From assembly GCA_023443485.1 (NCBI GenBank), contig JAEZUH010000037.1, forward strand, positions 1 to 24,338: 24,338 nt of DNA, read 5' to 3'. This document shows, one piece after another, positions 8,492 to 15,872 of this stretch. This stretch comes from Bacillota bacterium (GTDB lineage: Bacteria > Bacillota_I > Bacilli_A > RFN20 > CAG-826). The stretch's first letter is position 1. Every line of letters starts with the position of its first letter. The notes beneath the pieces were generated by a model. That model did not search any database. It saw only the letters and a list, made by a program, of their open reading frames with translations, and was not told the DNA's origin. A program made the translations under genes and the position numbers.

Positions 8492-9081
8492 AGGTTCTTA
8501 ACGTTGGTTAGTTCTAAAAAGTCCGGTAAGGTTTCGCACCACGCGCAAAAATTATGCCATTCTGTTAGGCGATGAACTCGACGTTGAATATACATGGTTT
8601 TTAGTTGTTGATAGTTTGTTGTCATTGTGGCTCCGAGACAAAATCCGCAAGGTAAAGAAGCGACTAATTCTCTCCATTTAATGACTTTTTCCGGTGAATC
8701 ATCGGGTATTTGCAGGTATTTTTCTTTTAATTTCTCAACTAAGGAGAGTATTTCTGGATTGGTATCGTTAACCGCTTGAGTTCGAACATCAAATTTTAAT
8801 AAGCAATGCATGGTTGATTGACTTGAGACGAAGTCAAACCAGTGATAACGTTGGGCTTGCTTCCACCAATAAAGAGGAGCTGTAACATCCATTTGGACAA
8901 TTATTCCCTTAAGGAAATTGTCATGACCTAAACCATTTCTCGCACTGCCTAATTTTTGGGCCCTTAATCGATCCTTATCGGTGACATCTCCATTATCGAT
9001 AATGGTCCTCATTGGGTTTCCAGAAGCCTTGTAAGCTTTGTCAAGACCGAAAACAGAAGTGTTCTGAATGTTAAATTCCAT
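8488..9081 (-). CDS. Divergent ThyX-like protein (candidate flavin-dependent thymidylate synthase)
   Basis: 197 aa. It does not carry the canonical RHRxxSxNExSxRY motif, but the order of elements fits the ThyX fold: a beta strand and helix ending in APLYWWKQAQRYHWFDF, then SSQSTMH (86-92) in the place of the ThyX motif, and a C-terminal helix TNYQQLKTMYIQRR (155-168) followed by HRLTEWHNF, matching the N-x3-L-x4-R-x5-QWE helix of ThyX. Similar proteins are known from phages and gut Firmicutes. The gene overlaps folD by 11 nt and has AGGAG before its ATG. The operon also holds dCMP deaminase, which makes dUMP, and FolD, which makes methylene-THF; these are the two ThyX substrates. The enzyme activity is inferred, not shown. 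Confidence 0.6.
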   Translation of the reverse strand: MEFNIQNTSVFGLDKAYKASGNPMRTIIDNGDVTDKDRLRAQKLGSARNGLGHDNFLKGIIVQMDVTAPLYWWKQAQRYHWFDFVSSQSTMHCLLKFDVRTQAVNDTNPEILSLVEKLKEKYLQIPDDSPEKVIKWRELVASLPCGFCLGATMTTNYQQLKTMYIQRRVHRLTEWHNFCAWCETLPDFLELTNVKNL

Positions 9082-9871
9082 AATTATCTCCTACAATTTC
9101 TAATAAGTTCTCAAATAATGCTAACCTTGTTAATAAGCCGACTCCTCCAGGGACAGGGCTTTGGAACTTAACCGGTAAATTGGCAACAGCATCCCCGTGA
9201 AGTCCAGTTTCATCACGAGTGATTCCCACATCCATAATAATGGCATCACTTTTGTAGTGGAAAGAATTATCTAAGAAACCTTTTTTCCCAATTGCGACAA
9301 CAATTATGTCAGCGTGGGAAATATAAAATTCTTTGTCTTCTCGACTTGTTTTTGAATGAAGAACAGTGACATTCGCACTCTCTTGAAGCAACAGACGAGC
9401 CATCGGTTTTCCAACGATATTGCTTCGTCCCAAAACAACTGCGTTTTTGCTTAAAATAGGGAATTGTTCATGATGAAGAAAGTTCATAATTCCTTTTGGA
9501 GTGCAGGGGGATAGTTTGCTCAAAGGATGAAAACCGTCGACATCTTTAAAAGGAGCAATTGCTAATTTTATTTTGTTCTCATCAATTTGCTTTGGAAGAG
9601 GCATTTGAACGATAAAGCCATCGACTTTTTTATCGTTGTTGAGTTGATCAATAACTTTTAAAACTTCCGATTCACTTGTATTGATGGGAAGCTTGATTAG
9701 TTCGGCTTTGACACCTAATTCTAGAGCATCTTTTAATTTACCGTTCACGTAAGCAGTGCTGCCTGCATCTTCGTTTATTTGAACAATAGCTAAAAATGGA
9801 GGTCTCGTCATTTTGCTGATGATATCTCTTATTTCTTCTTTTCGAATTTTTACATACTCTTTTATCGTCAT
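9071..9871 (-). CDS. folD: Bifunctional methylenetetrahydrofolate dehydrogenase/cyclohydrolase
   Basis: 266 aa, about 20 shorter than typical because of a short N-terminus. The catalytic pair is Y41 and K45 in AYVNGK. Other signatures are IVQMPLP (87-93), KDVDGFHP (109-116), SPCTPKG (121-127), the dinucleotide-binding GRSNIVGKP (148-156) and SPVPGGVG near the C-terminus. The enzyme interconverts 5,10-methylene-THF and 10-formyl-THF in the cytoplasm. It starts 2 nt after the dCMP deaminase gene ends and overlaps the ThyX-like gene, so it is cotranscribed with both. GGTGA precedes the ATG. Its position fits supply of methylene-THF for dTMP synthesis. Confidence 0.96.
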   Translation of the reverse strand: MTIKEYVKIRKEEIRDIISKMTRPPFLAIVQINEDAGSTAYVNGKLKDALELGVKAELIKLPINTSESEVLKVIDQLNNDKKVDGFIVQMPLPKQIDENKIKLAIAPFKDVDGFHPLSKLSPCTPKGIMNFLHHEQFPILSKNAVVLGRSNIVGKPMARLLLQESANVTVLHSKTSREDKEFYISHADIIVVAIGKKGFLDNSFHYKSDAIIMDVGITRDETGLHGDAVANLPVKFQSPVPGGVGLLTRLALFENLLEIVGDNYGI

Positions 9872-9872
9872 T

Positions 9873-10346
9873 TTATTTCACCGAAATTGATATTTCTCTT
9901 CCTTCATATTGGCGAATTTTTACTCCTGCTAGATTAAGCATTTTCATAGACGCTTGAACCGCAAAAGAATCTTTATACTTATTTGAAACATAGACAATTT
10001 CTTTTATGCCGACTTGAATAATGGCTTTAGCACATTCATTACAAGGGAAAAGAGACACATAAAGCGTGCATCCGCGTAGCGCACTACCATTTCTAGTATT
10101 CAAAATTGCATTCATTTCAGCATGACAAACATAGAGATATTTGTTATTGAGTCCTTCTCCTTTTTCCCATGAAAGTTGACAATCGTCAATGTGGCGTGGC
10201 ATACCGTTATATCCAATTGATACCACTTTTTTGTCATCATCGACAATACAGGCGCCGACTTGAGTGCTGGGATCTTTACTTCTTAAAGCAGAAAGTTGGG
10301 CGATGCCCATAAAATATTCATCCCAATTAATAATTAATTTTTCCAT
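9873..10346 (-). CDS. dCMP deaminase family protein
   Basis: 157 aa, the usual length for the ComEB/dCMP deaminase group. Zinc ligands and the catalytic glutamate are in CHAEMNA (H75, E77) and PCNEC (C102, C105). The N-terminal DPSTQVGACIVD segment is typical. The enzyme deaminates dCMP to dUMP, the thymidylate synthase substrate. It leads the operon dCMP deaminase, folD, thyX-like, HIT. There is no ribosome binding site; the start lies 6 nt after a TGTTACAAT extended -10 box, suggesting a leaderless mRNA. Confidence 0.93.
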   Translation of the reverse strand: MEKLIINWDEYFMGIAQLSALRSKDPSTQVGACIVDDDKKVVSIGYNGMPRHIDDCQLSWEKGEGLNNKYLYVCHAEMNAILNTRNGSALRGCTLYVSLFPCNECAKAIIQVGIKEIVYVSNKYKDSFAVQASMKMLNLAGVKIRQYEGREISISVK

Positions 10347-10352
10347 GAACTA

Positions 10353-10361
10353 ATTGTAACA
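10353..10361 (-). promoter_or_regulatory. Extended -10 box for the dCMP deaminase operon
   Basis: TGTTACAAT on the minus strand fits an extended -10 element (TGn plus TACAAT). It ends 6 nt before the ATG at 10346, so the transcript should begin at or next to the start codon. Confidence 0.45.
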
Positions 10362-10425
10362 AAATACAAAGGCATATCATAGTTTTTTATACATAAAAAG
10401 AATGACTAAAAATGGCAAAATGCTC

Positions 10426-10431
10426 TATAAT
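10426..10431 (+). promoter_or_regulatory. Candidate -10 box for the radical SAM activase gene
   Basis: TATAAT ends 9 nt before the ATG at 10441. There is no ribosome binding site in the 9 nt between, so a near-leaderless transcript is likely if this is the promoter. The -35 region is not recognisable. Confidence 0.4.
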
Positions 10432-10440
10432 AATAAAACA

Positions 10441-11127
10441 ATGGAATTCGTTGGAATTGATACCTTTTCACTTCTTGACTTCGATAATTATGTTTCGGTA
10501 GTTTTATTTACTCCGACCTGTAGTTTTCGTTGTCCTTTTTGTCACAATGGTGAAACCGTTTTGAAGAGTAATAACCGCATCAGTTTTGATGAAATTATCG
10601 CATATTTAAAATCCAAGAAAGGATTAATTGATGCAGTAGTAATTAGCGGGGGAGAACCAACCCTCATGCCTGAATTAAAAGAAAGAATAAAACAGATTAA
10701 GAATTTAGGTTTCTTAGTTAAGCTCGATACTAATGGAACTAATCCAAAATACCTAAAAGACTTAATTGAAAACAATCTCATAGATTATGTTGCAATGGAT
10801 ATAAAAAATAGCCTAGAAGCTTATCCAAAAACATGCGGCGTTTCCCAAATAAACAAGGATGACATTATTGAATCAATCAAATTATTGAAGGATAATAAAG
10901 TTCCATATGAATTTAGAACAACTCTTGTTGAAGAATATCATGATAGAGAAAACATTAAAGGACTAGGAGAATTAATTTTTGGCGCTAATATTTTATATTT
11001 GCAAAAATTTGTCGATCGCGAGGGAGTCATAAAAAAAGGACTTCACGAAGTCCCTTTTGAAATTGCGCAAAATTATCGAGTTTTACTGGAATATTATGTT
11101 AAAGATGTCAAATTGCGCGGTTATTAA
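10441..11127 (+). CDS. nrdG: Anaerobic ribonucleotide reductase activating protein (NrdG2-type radical SAM)
   Basis: 228 aa from the ATG at 10441; an upstream ATG at 10402 would give 241 aa. The later start matches the usual family N-terminus (a short segment up to FSLLDFDNYVSVV). Numbered from 10402, the radical SAM cluster motif is CSFRCPFC (C40, C44, C47) followed by HNGE, and the SAM-binding SGGEPT is at 82-87. The enzyme makes the 5'-deoxyadenosyl radical that places the glycyl radical on NrdD. The gene is convergent with, not part of, the trxB-nrdD operon, and its stop codon overlaps the trxB stop. Confidence 0.9.
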   Translation: MEFVGIDTFSLLDFDNYVSVVLFTPTCSFRCPFCHNGETVLKSNNRISFDEIIAYLKSKKGLIDAVVISGGEPTLMPELKERIKQIKNLGFLVKLDTNGTNPKYLKDLIENNLIDYVAMDIKNSLEAYPKTCGVSQINKDDIIESIKLLKDNKVPYEFRTTLVEEYHDRENIKGLGELIFGANILYLQKFVDREGVIKKGLHEVPFEIAQNYRVLLEYYVKDVKLRGY

Positions 11128-12026
11128 CCAATATATTTTACGGCTTCAAGAGCGGCAATCGCTCCATCATTAAGGGCTGTTACAATTTGTCTAACAGCTT
11201 TTTTTCTAGTGTCGCCAATTGCATATAAACCATCGGTTTTGGTCTTCATATTATCATCGGTAACAATGAAGCCTTTTTCGAGATCTACTAAATCTCTATA
11301 TATTTCATTGTGGGGTAATTGGCCAATTGCGACAAAAACATTGTTTGTCTTATATTCATGGATTGAATGATTTTTAGTGTTTTCGAAAACTAAACCGGTT
11401 AGTTCATCCTCTCCTTTATATTCGATTAAATTCATCCATGGAGTGATGATAATGTTCTCGGTTTTTTTAACTTTTTCGATGAGAATTTCCTCACCGAAAA
11501 GTTTATCAAATAAAGTGAACATGTAGACTTTTGGACAGTAATTAGAAAGTAACATTGCATATTGTAATGCGGTGTTAGCATCACCAATTAAATAGGCATC
11601 CTGATCTTTAAAGAAAGCTCCATCGCAAACTGCACAAAAAGAGATTCCTTTCCCGATGAATTTTTCTTCTTTTGGAAGGTTCATGTGACGATGGGTAACC
11701 CCATTTGCAATAATGACCGTTTTAGCGAGATGCTCGCCATAGTTTGTAGTAACTTTAAAAAGACCATTTTCTTTCTTTATTTCCGACACATCTTCCAATT
11801 CAAATTCTGCTCCTAAATCATTAATCTGGGAGAACATTTGATCAGATAGTTCAAGGCCAGAGATTGCTTTAACTGAGGGATAGTTTTCCACTCTAGGTGA
11901 GGTTGCAATTTGTCCGCCAAAGTTTTCTTTTTCCAAAATTAAAACATTCTTGCCACTTCGAAGGACATATAAAGCTGCTGTCATTCCTGCGGGGCCGCCA
12001 CCAATAATTAGAACATCATGAGTCAT
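11124..12026 (-). CDS. trxB: Thioredoxin reductase-like flavoprotein, possibly ferredoxin- or NADH-dependent
   Basis: 300 aa, normal length. FAD binding is shown by GGGPAGMTAALY (9-20) and the C-terminal YAIGDTRKKAVRQ. The redox pair is CAVC (C131, C134) followed by DG. The NADPH domain is unusual: the GxGxxA stretch reads IGDANTA and the HRRxxxR motif that grips the NADPH phosphate is absent, with FTLFDKLFG in its place. Lacking both motifs is typical of the ferredoxin-dependent flavin thioredoxin reductases of clostridia, so a non-NADPH donor is likely. The gene overlaps nrdD by 11 nt. Its probable partner is the thioredoxin-like domain fused to NrdD. Confidence 0.85.
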   Translation of the reverse strand: MTHDVLIIGGGPAGMTAALYVLRSGKNVLILEKENFGGQIATSPRVENYPSVKAISGLELSDQMFSQINDLGAEFELEDVSEIKKENGLFKVTTNYGEHLAKTVIIANGVTHRHMNLPKEEKFIGKGISFCAVCDGAFFKDQDAYLIGDANTALQYAMLLSNYCPKVYMFTLFDKLFGEEILIEKVKKTENIIITPWMNLIEYKGEDELTGLVFENTKNHSIHEYKTNNVFVAIGQLPHNEIYRDLVDLEKGFIVTDDNMKTKTDGLYAIGDTRKKAVRQIVTALNDGAIAALEAVKYIG

Positions 12027-14397
12027 GCTTTTTTAAACTTTCTATATAGCCTTTAATGTTTGAGGCATTCTCGTATACATCATAACCCTCTTCAGTTGGA
12101 ACAATGAGGGTTGGTGCTTTGGTAATATCATATTGCTCAGTCAAATCGCGTTCCTCTTCTGCGTCGATAACGGTGTATTTGATTTGATCTTTGTCCAATA
12201 GCATTTTAGCCATCTTACAATTGGCGCATGTTTTCGTAGCGAAAAGAAGGAGCTCTTTTGGAGTGGGTTTGATCTCTTCTTTTGGACTAGCTTCTTTGTC
12301 ACATTGAATAGAATGAACGAGTTTGCTATTTTCGATATTATATTTTTCGCGGTTCTTGTATTCTTCTGTTTTGCCATCATTCCAGTTTCGAACTGGACGA
12401 TAGTAGCCAGTAATGCGAGAATAAACTTCTGTTTCCTGACCGCAGATTGGGCATGTGAATTGTTCACCAGTCAAATAACCATGTTCTTTACAAATTGAAT
12501 AGGTCGGAGACATCGTGTAATAAGGAATATGATAGTTCTCGGCTATTTTTCTCACTAAGTTCATGCAAGATTTCCAAGAGGGGAGTTTTTGCCCCAAGAA
12601 GGCATGAAAAACAGTGCCTGATGTGTAGAGGGTTTGCAAGCCATCTTGAACATCAAGAGCTTGATAGATATCAGAAGTGAAACTGACTGGTAAGTGAGAA
12701 GAATTGGTGTAATAAGGTGTATGTCCTTCTTCACTAGCAGTAATAATGTTGGGGTATTGTTCCTTATCATGTTTGGCTAAGCGATAAGCCGTTGATTCGG
12801 CGGGAGTCGCTTCAAGATTATATAAATCACCATAGAGTTCTTGGTAATCAGATAATCTTTCTCTCATGTGATTAAGGACAGATTTAGTGAATTGAATGGA
12901 TTCAGCTTGTGATAGATCCTTTTTAATCCAACGAGCGTTTAAACAAGCTTCATTCATGCCAACTAATCCGATTGTGGAAAAGTGATTGCTGAATGAACCA
13001 AGGTAACGTTTAGTGTATGGATATAAACCAGCATCTAACAAAGCGGTGATTGTGTTTCGTTTCACTTTTAGTGAACGAGCGGAAATATCCATGATTTTAT
13101 CTAAGCGATTGTAGAAATCTTTCTCATCGATGGCTAAATAGGCAAGACGGGGCATATTGATAGTCACAACTCCAATCGAACCAGTCGATTCGCCTGAGCC
13201 AAAGAAACCACCGGATTTTTTGCGGAGTTCTCTTAAGTCGAGTCTCAAACGGCAGCACATCGATCGAACATCGCTTGGTTCCATATCGCTATTAACATAG
13301 TTGGAAAAATATGGAGTTCCATACTTAGCGGTCATCTCGAAAAGCAATTTGTTATTTTCGGTTTCACTCCAATCAAATGTTTTGGTAATAGAGTATGTGG
13401 GGATGGGATATTGGAAACCGCGACCATTTGCATCACCCTCAATCATTACTTCGATGAAGGCTTTATTAATCATTGCCATCTCGTTGACACAGTCTTTGTA
13501 TTTAAAAGGCATTTCTTTGCCCCCGACGAGGCAATTGAGCTCTGCCATATCATTTGGAACAACCCAGTCAAGGGTGATGTTACTAAATGGCGCTTGAGTT
13601 CCCCAACGCGATGGAGTGTTAACGCCATAAACAAAGGATTGGATGCATTGTTTTACTTCTTTAAAGGAGAGATTATCTTTTTTGACAAATGGCGCTAAAT
13701 AAGTATCAAAACTAGAGAAGGCTTGCGCGCCTGCCCACTCGTTTTGCATAATACCGAGGAAATTGACCATTTGATTGCAGAGGGTAGAGAGGTGATTTGC
13801 CGGTGAAGAGGTAATCTTCCCTACAACTCCACCTAAACCTTCTTGAATGAGCTGTTTGAGGCTCCATCCTGCACAATAGCCAGTGAGCATGGATAAGTCG
13901 TGGATATGAATATCAGCTTGGCGATGGGCGGCAGATATTTCAGGATCATATATTTCGCTTAGCCAATAGTTGGCGGTCACCGCTCCAGAGTTTGACAAAA
14001 TCAAACCACCGACAGAATAGGTAACCGTAGAGTTTTCTTTAACTCTCCAGTCGTTAATCTTTAAATAATTATCGATGACATTTTTGTAATCTAGATTGGT
14101 GGCTCTGATTTCACGGAGTTGTTGATGTTGCTTACGATAAATAATGTAACTTCTTGCTACATCGACATAACCAGCCTGAATTAAAACAACTTCAACGCTA
14201 TCTTGAATGTCTTCGATATTAATTGTTTCTTCTTTTATCTTGGGATTGAAATCAGCAGTGACACGTAGAGATAACATCTCGATGATATCTTGATTAAAGA
14301 ACTTGTGTTCTGCCATGAACGCCCGCTCAATGGCTTTGCCAATTTTCTCGATTTTAAATTGTTCGAGGGAACCGTCCCTTTTTTTAACTTTTAACAT
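12016..14397 (-). CDS. nrdD: Class III (anaerobic) ribonucleoside-triphosphate reductase with C-terminal thioredoxin-like domain
   Basis: 793 aa. An N-terminal ATP-cone (about 1-90, KKRDGSLEQFKIEKI) precedes the catalytic barrel, which has the active-site segment SMCCRLRLD. The zinc site uses C636, C649 and C652, and the glycyl radical is G664 in RITGYYRPVRNWNDGK. A linker (about 685-714) leads to an added domain (715-793) with the redox motif CANC (C724, C727) and a cis-proline segment TKAPTL, as in thioredoxin or glutaredoxin. The enzyme reduces NTPs to dNTPs without oxygen. The fused domain plus downstream trxB suggest that electrons come from a thioredoxin-type system instead of formate. 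AAGGAGAG lies 6 nt before the ATG. Confidence 0.95.
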   Translation of the reverse strand: MLKVKKRDGSLEQFKIEKIGKAIERAFMAEHKFFNQDIIEMLSLRVTADFNPKIKEETINIEDIQDSVEVVLIQAGYVDVARSYIIYRKQHQQLREIRATNLDYKNVIDNYLKINDWRVKENSTVTYSVGGLILSNSGAVTANYWLSEIYDPEISAAHRQADIHIHDLSMLTGYCAGWSLKQLIQEGLGGVVGKITSSPANHLSTLCNQMVNFLGIMQNEWAGAQAFSSFDTYLAPFVKKDNLSFKEVKQCIQSFVYGVNTPSRWGTQAPFSNITLDWVVPNDMAELNCLVGGKEMPFKYKDCVNEMAMINKAFIEVMIEGDANGRGFQYPIPTYSITKTFDWSETENNKLLFEMTAKYGTPYFSNYVNSDMEPSDVRSMCCRLRLDLRELRKKSGGFFGSGESTGSIGVVTINMPRLAYLAIDEKDFYNRLDKIMDISARSLKVKRNTITALLDAGLYPYTKRYLGSFSNHFSTIGLVGMNEACLNARWIKKDLSQAESIQFTKSVLNHMRERLSDYQELYGDLYNLEATPAESTAYRLAKHDKEQYPNIITASEEGHTPYYTNSSHLPVSFTSDIYQALDVQDGLQTLYTSGTVFHAFLGQKLPSWKSCMNLVRKIAENYHIPYYTMSPTYSICKEHGYLTGEQFTCPICGQETEVYSRITGYYRPVRNWNDGKTEEYKNREKYNIENSKLVHSIQCDKEASPKEEIKPTPKELLLFATKTCANCKMAKMLLDKDQIKYTVIDAEEERDLTEQYDITKAPTLIVPTEEGYDVYENASNIKGYIESLKKHDS

Positions 14398-14432
14398 AAA
14401 AAGCTCTCCTTTTTTAGGTGATAGAAAAACGC

Positions 14433-14444
14433 AAAAACGTTTTT
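14433..14444. promoter_or_regulatory. 12-bp palindrome with central CG
   Basis: AAAAACGTTTTT is a perfect palindrome, preceded by CGC, in the nrdD leader and in the divergent region with the GH13 gene. The central CG resembles LacI-family (CcpA or MalR type) operators, but in AT-rich DNA the match could be chance. Confidence 0.25.
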
Positions 14445-14479
14445 AATGATAAGAAAGTGAAATAGATTATAGATCCTAT

Positions 14480-14491
14480 GACACTTGTGCC
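14480..14491. promoter_or_regulatory. Near-palindrome at the predicted nrdD transcription start
   Basis: GACACTTGTGCC is an imperfect dyad (CAC-NN-GTG core) lying over the predicted nrdD start site, a usual operator position. It does not match the NrdR box. The regulator is unknown. Confidence 0.25.
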
Positions 14492-14494
14492 ATT

Positions 14495-14522
14495 ATCATA
14501 TAAGAAATAATTATATTATCAA
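14495..14522 (-). promoter_or_regulatory. Promoter of the nrdD-trxB operon
   Basis: On the minus strand, TTGATA (14517-14522) and TATGAT (14495-14500) are separated by 16 nt. The predicted start is near 14488, giving a leader of about 90 nt before the nrdD ATG. Confidence 0.55.
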
Positions 14523-14541
14523 AATCAAAAGACTTAAAAAC

Positions 14542-14554
14542 TATACAGTGTATA
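14542..14554. promoter_or_regulatory. 13-bp palindrome between nrdD and the GH13 gene
   Basis: TATACAGTGTATA is a perfect dyad around a central G, upstream of both divergent promoters. It is a candidate operator without an assignable regulator. Confidence 0.25.
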
Positions 14555-14619
14555 AAAGATAACTTTGTTTGTATTTACTAACTACTTTTCTTTGTTGTAT
14601 TTTAGTTCTTTTTTGAACA

Positions 14620-14635
14620 TATAATTGATATAGGA
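14620..14635 (+). promoter_or_regulatory. Candidate -10 box and ribosome binding site of the GH13 gene
   Basis: TATAAT at 14620-14625 is followed by AGGA at 14632-14635, 7 nt before the ATG at 14643. The -35 box is unclear (TTGTAT at a 19-nt spacing). Confidence 0.4.
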
Positions 14636-14642
14636 TAAAACT

Positions 14643-15872
14643 ATGCAAAAAAGTAACGAAATAATCTATCAAATATTTCCCCGAAATCATTCTCTTGAGG
14701 GCAATTTCACAGGCATTATAAATGACCTTCCACGCATAAAAGAGTTGGGGGCGGATATTATTTACTTAATGCCCATCAATGAAATTGGAAAAAAGAATCG
14801 CAAAGGCAGATGGGGATCTCCTTACGCCAGCAGAGATTATTTTTCTATTTCTAGTGATTTAGGAACCTTGAATGATTTTCAAAGACTTTGTAAAGAAACT
14901 CATAAGCTAGGTATGAAAATCATACTCGACATGGTTTTTAACCATACTGCCCCGGATAATGTTTTATTAACAGAGCATCCAGAATTCTATTTTTATCGAA
15001 ATGGAAAACCGGGAAATCGCGTTGGTGATTGGAGCGATATCGTTGATTTAGATGTCGATAGAATTGATACTCAAGACTATCTGATTAGCGTCTTAAAATA
15101 TTGGATCAAACAAGGTGTCGATGGCTTCCGATTTGATGTCGCCACAATGATTCCTATAGAATTTTTTGTTAGAGCAAGAGAAGAAGTGGGAAAGCAGGTT
15201 ATTTTCCTTGCTGAAAGTATTGATACATCATTTTTTAATTGGCTAGTCAGTCAAGGTTATTATGTTACTAAAGACGAGGATATGATTCCAACCTTTGATT
15301 CTCTCTATAACTATCATTGGTTTCGGCAATTCGAGGGATATCTAAAATATGGCGACTCATTAAAACCAGTCGCTGAGATTTTAAATACGCCAAGCAAAGT
15401 ACTTCGAATAAACTGTTTGGAAAATCATGATAATGAAAGAATCGCTAATTTACTCAATAAAGACGAAACTCGCTTAAAAAACGCTATAGCGTTTATCTTC
15501 TTTCTTCCTGGTTGCCCATTTATTTACGCTGGGCAAGAATATGGCGCAACACATAAACCAGAACTATTTGAAAAAGACCCCGTTAACTGGAATGATAGGG
15601 ATGAAAATATTTATCACTTCACGAAATTACTAATTGATTTAAAACATAAGGATTTCAGCAAAGAGATAGATTTAATTAAAGTTTCTTTATTCGACAAAGA
15701 TGGATTTAAAATCGAGAAGGGCAATCTCATCGGTTTGTTTAATTTTGGCAATAAACCGCTTTCTCTCGATATTGGAAATGGTAAATATGTAAATTTGCTT
15801 GGAAACAATATCGTAAACGGGCAAAATATAAGCCTGAGTGGACCACTCATATTAAAAAAGAATGAAAATTGA
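14643..15872 (+). CDS. GH13 alpha-amylase family glycoside hydrolase
   Basis: 409 aa, compact for the family, with no signal peptide and therefore cytoplasmic. The conserved regions are present: DMVFNH (96-101), GFRFDVA with R163 and the nucleophile D165, LAES with acid/base E191, and ENHDNE with N261, H262 and D263. The (beta/alpha)8 barrel is followed by a short C-terminal beta domain. The family acts on alpha-glucans or alpha-glucosides; the exact substrate (maltodextrin, oligo-1,6-glucoside, sucrose) cannot be told from the motifs alone. Its stop overlaps the PHP gene by 11 nt, so they form one operon. It diverges from nrdD. Confidence 0.9.
   Translation: MQKSNEIIYQIFPRNHSLEGNFTGIINDLPRIKELGADIIYLMPINEIGKKNRKGRWGSPYASRDYFSISSDLGTLNDFQRLCKETHKLGMKIILDMVFNHTAPDNVLLTEHPEFYFYRNGKPGNRVGDWSDIVDLDVDRIDTQDYLISVLKYWIKQGVDGFRFDVATMIPIEFFVRAREEVGKQVIFLAESIDTSFFNWLVSQGYYVTKDEDMIPTFDSLYNYHWFRQFEGYLKYGDSLKPVAEILNTPSKVLRINCLENHDNERIANLLNKDETRLKNAIAFIFFLPGCPFIYAGQEYGATHKPELFEKDPVNWNDRDENIYHFTKLLIDLKHKDFSKEIDLIKVSLFDKDGFKIEKGNLIGLFNFGNKPLSLDIGNGKYVNLLGNNIVNGQNISLSGPLILKKNEN

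Noticed and set aside
10402..10440. Upstream ATG start for the radical SAM gene
   Set aside because: The segment holds a TATAAT box, and the family N-terminus begins at the 10441 ATG.
14398..14642. NrdR boxes upstream of nrdD
   Set aside because: I looked for the paired 16-bp ACACwATATATwGTGT pattern. Only short dyads with different spacing are present.
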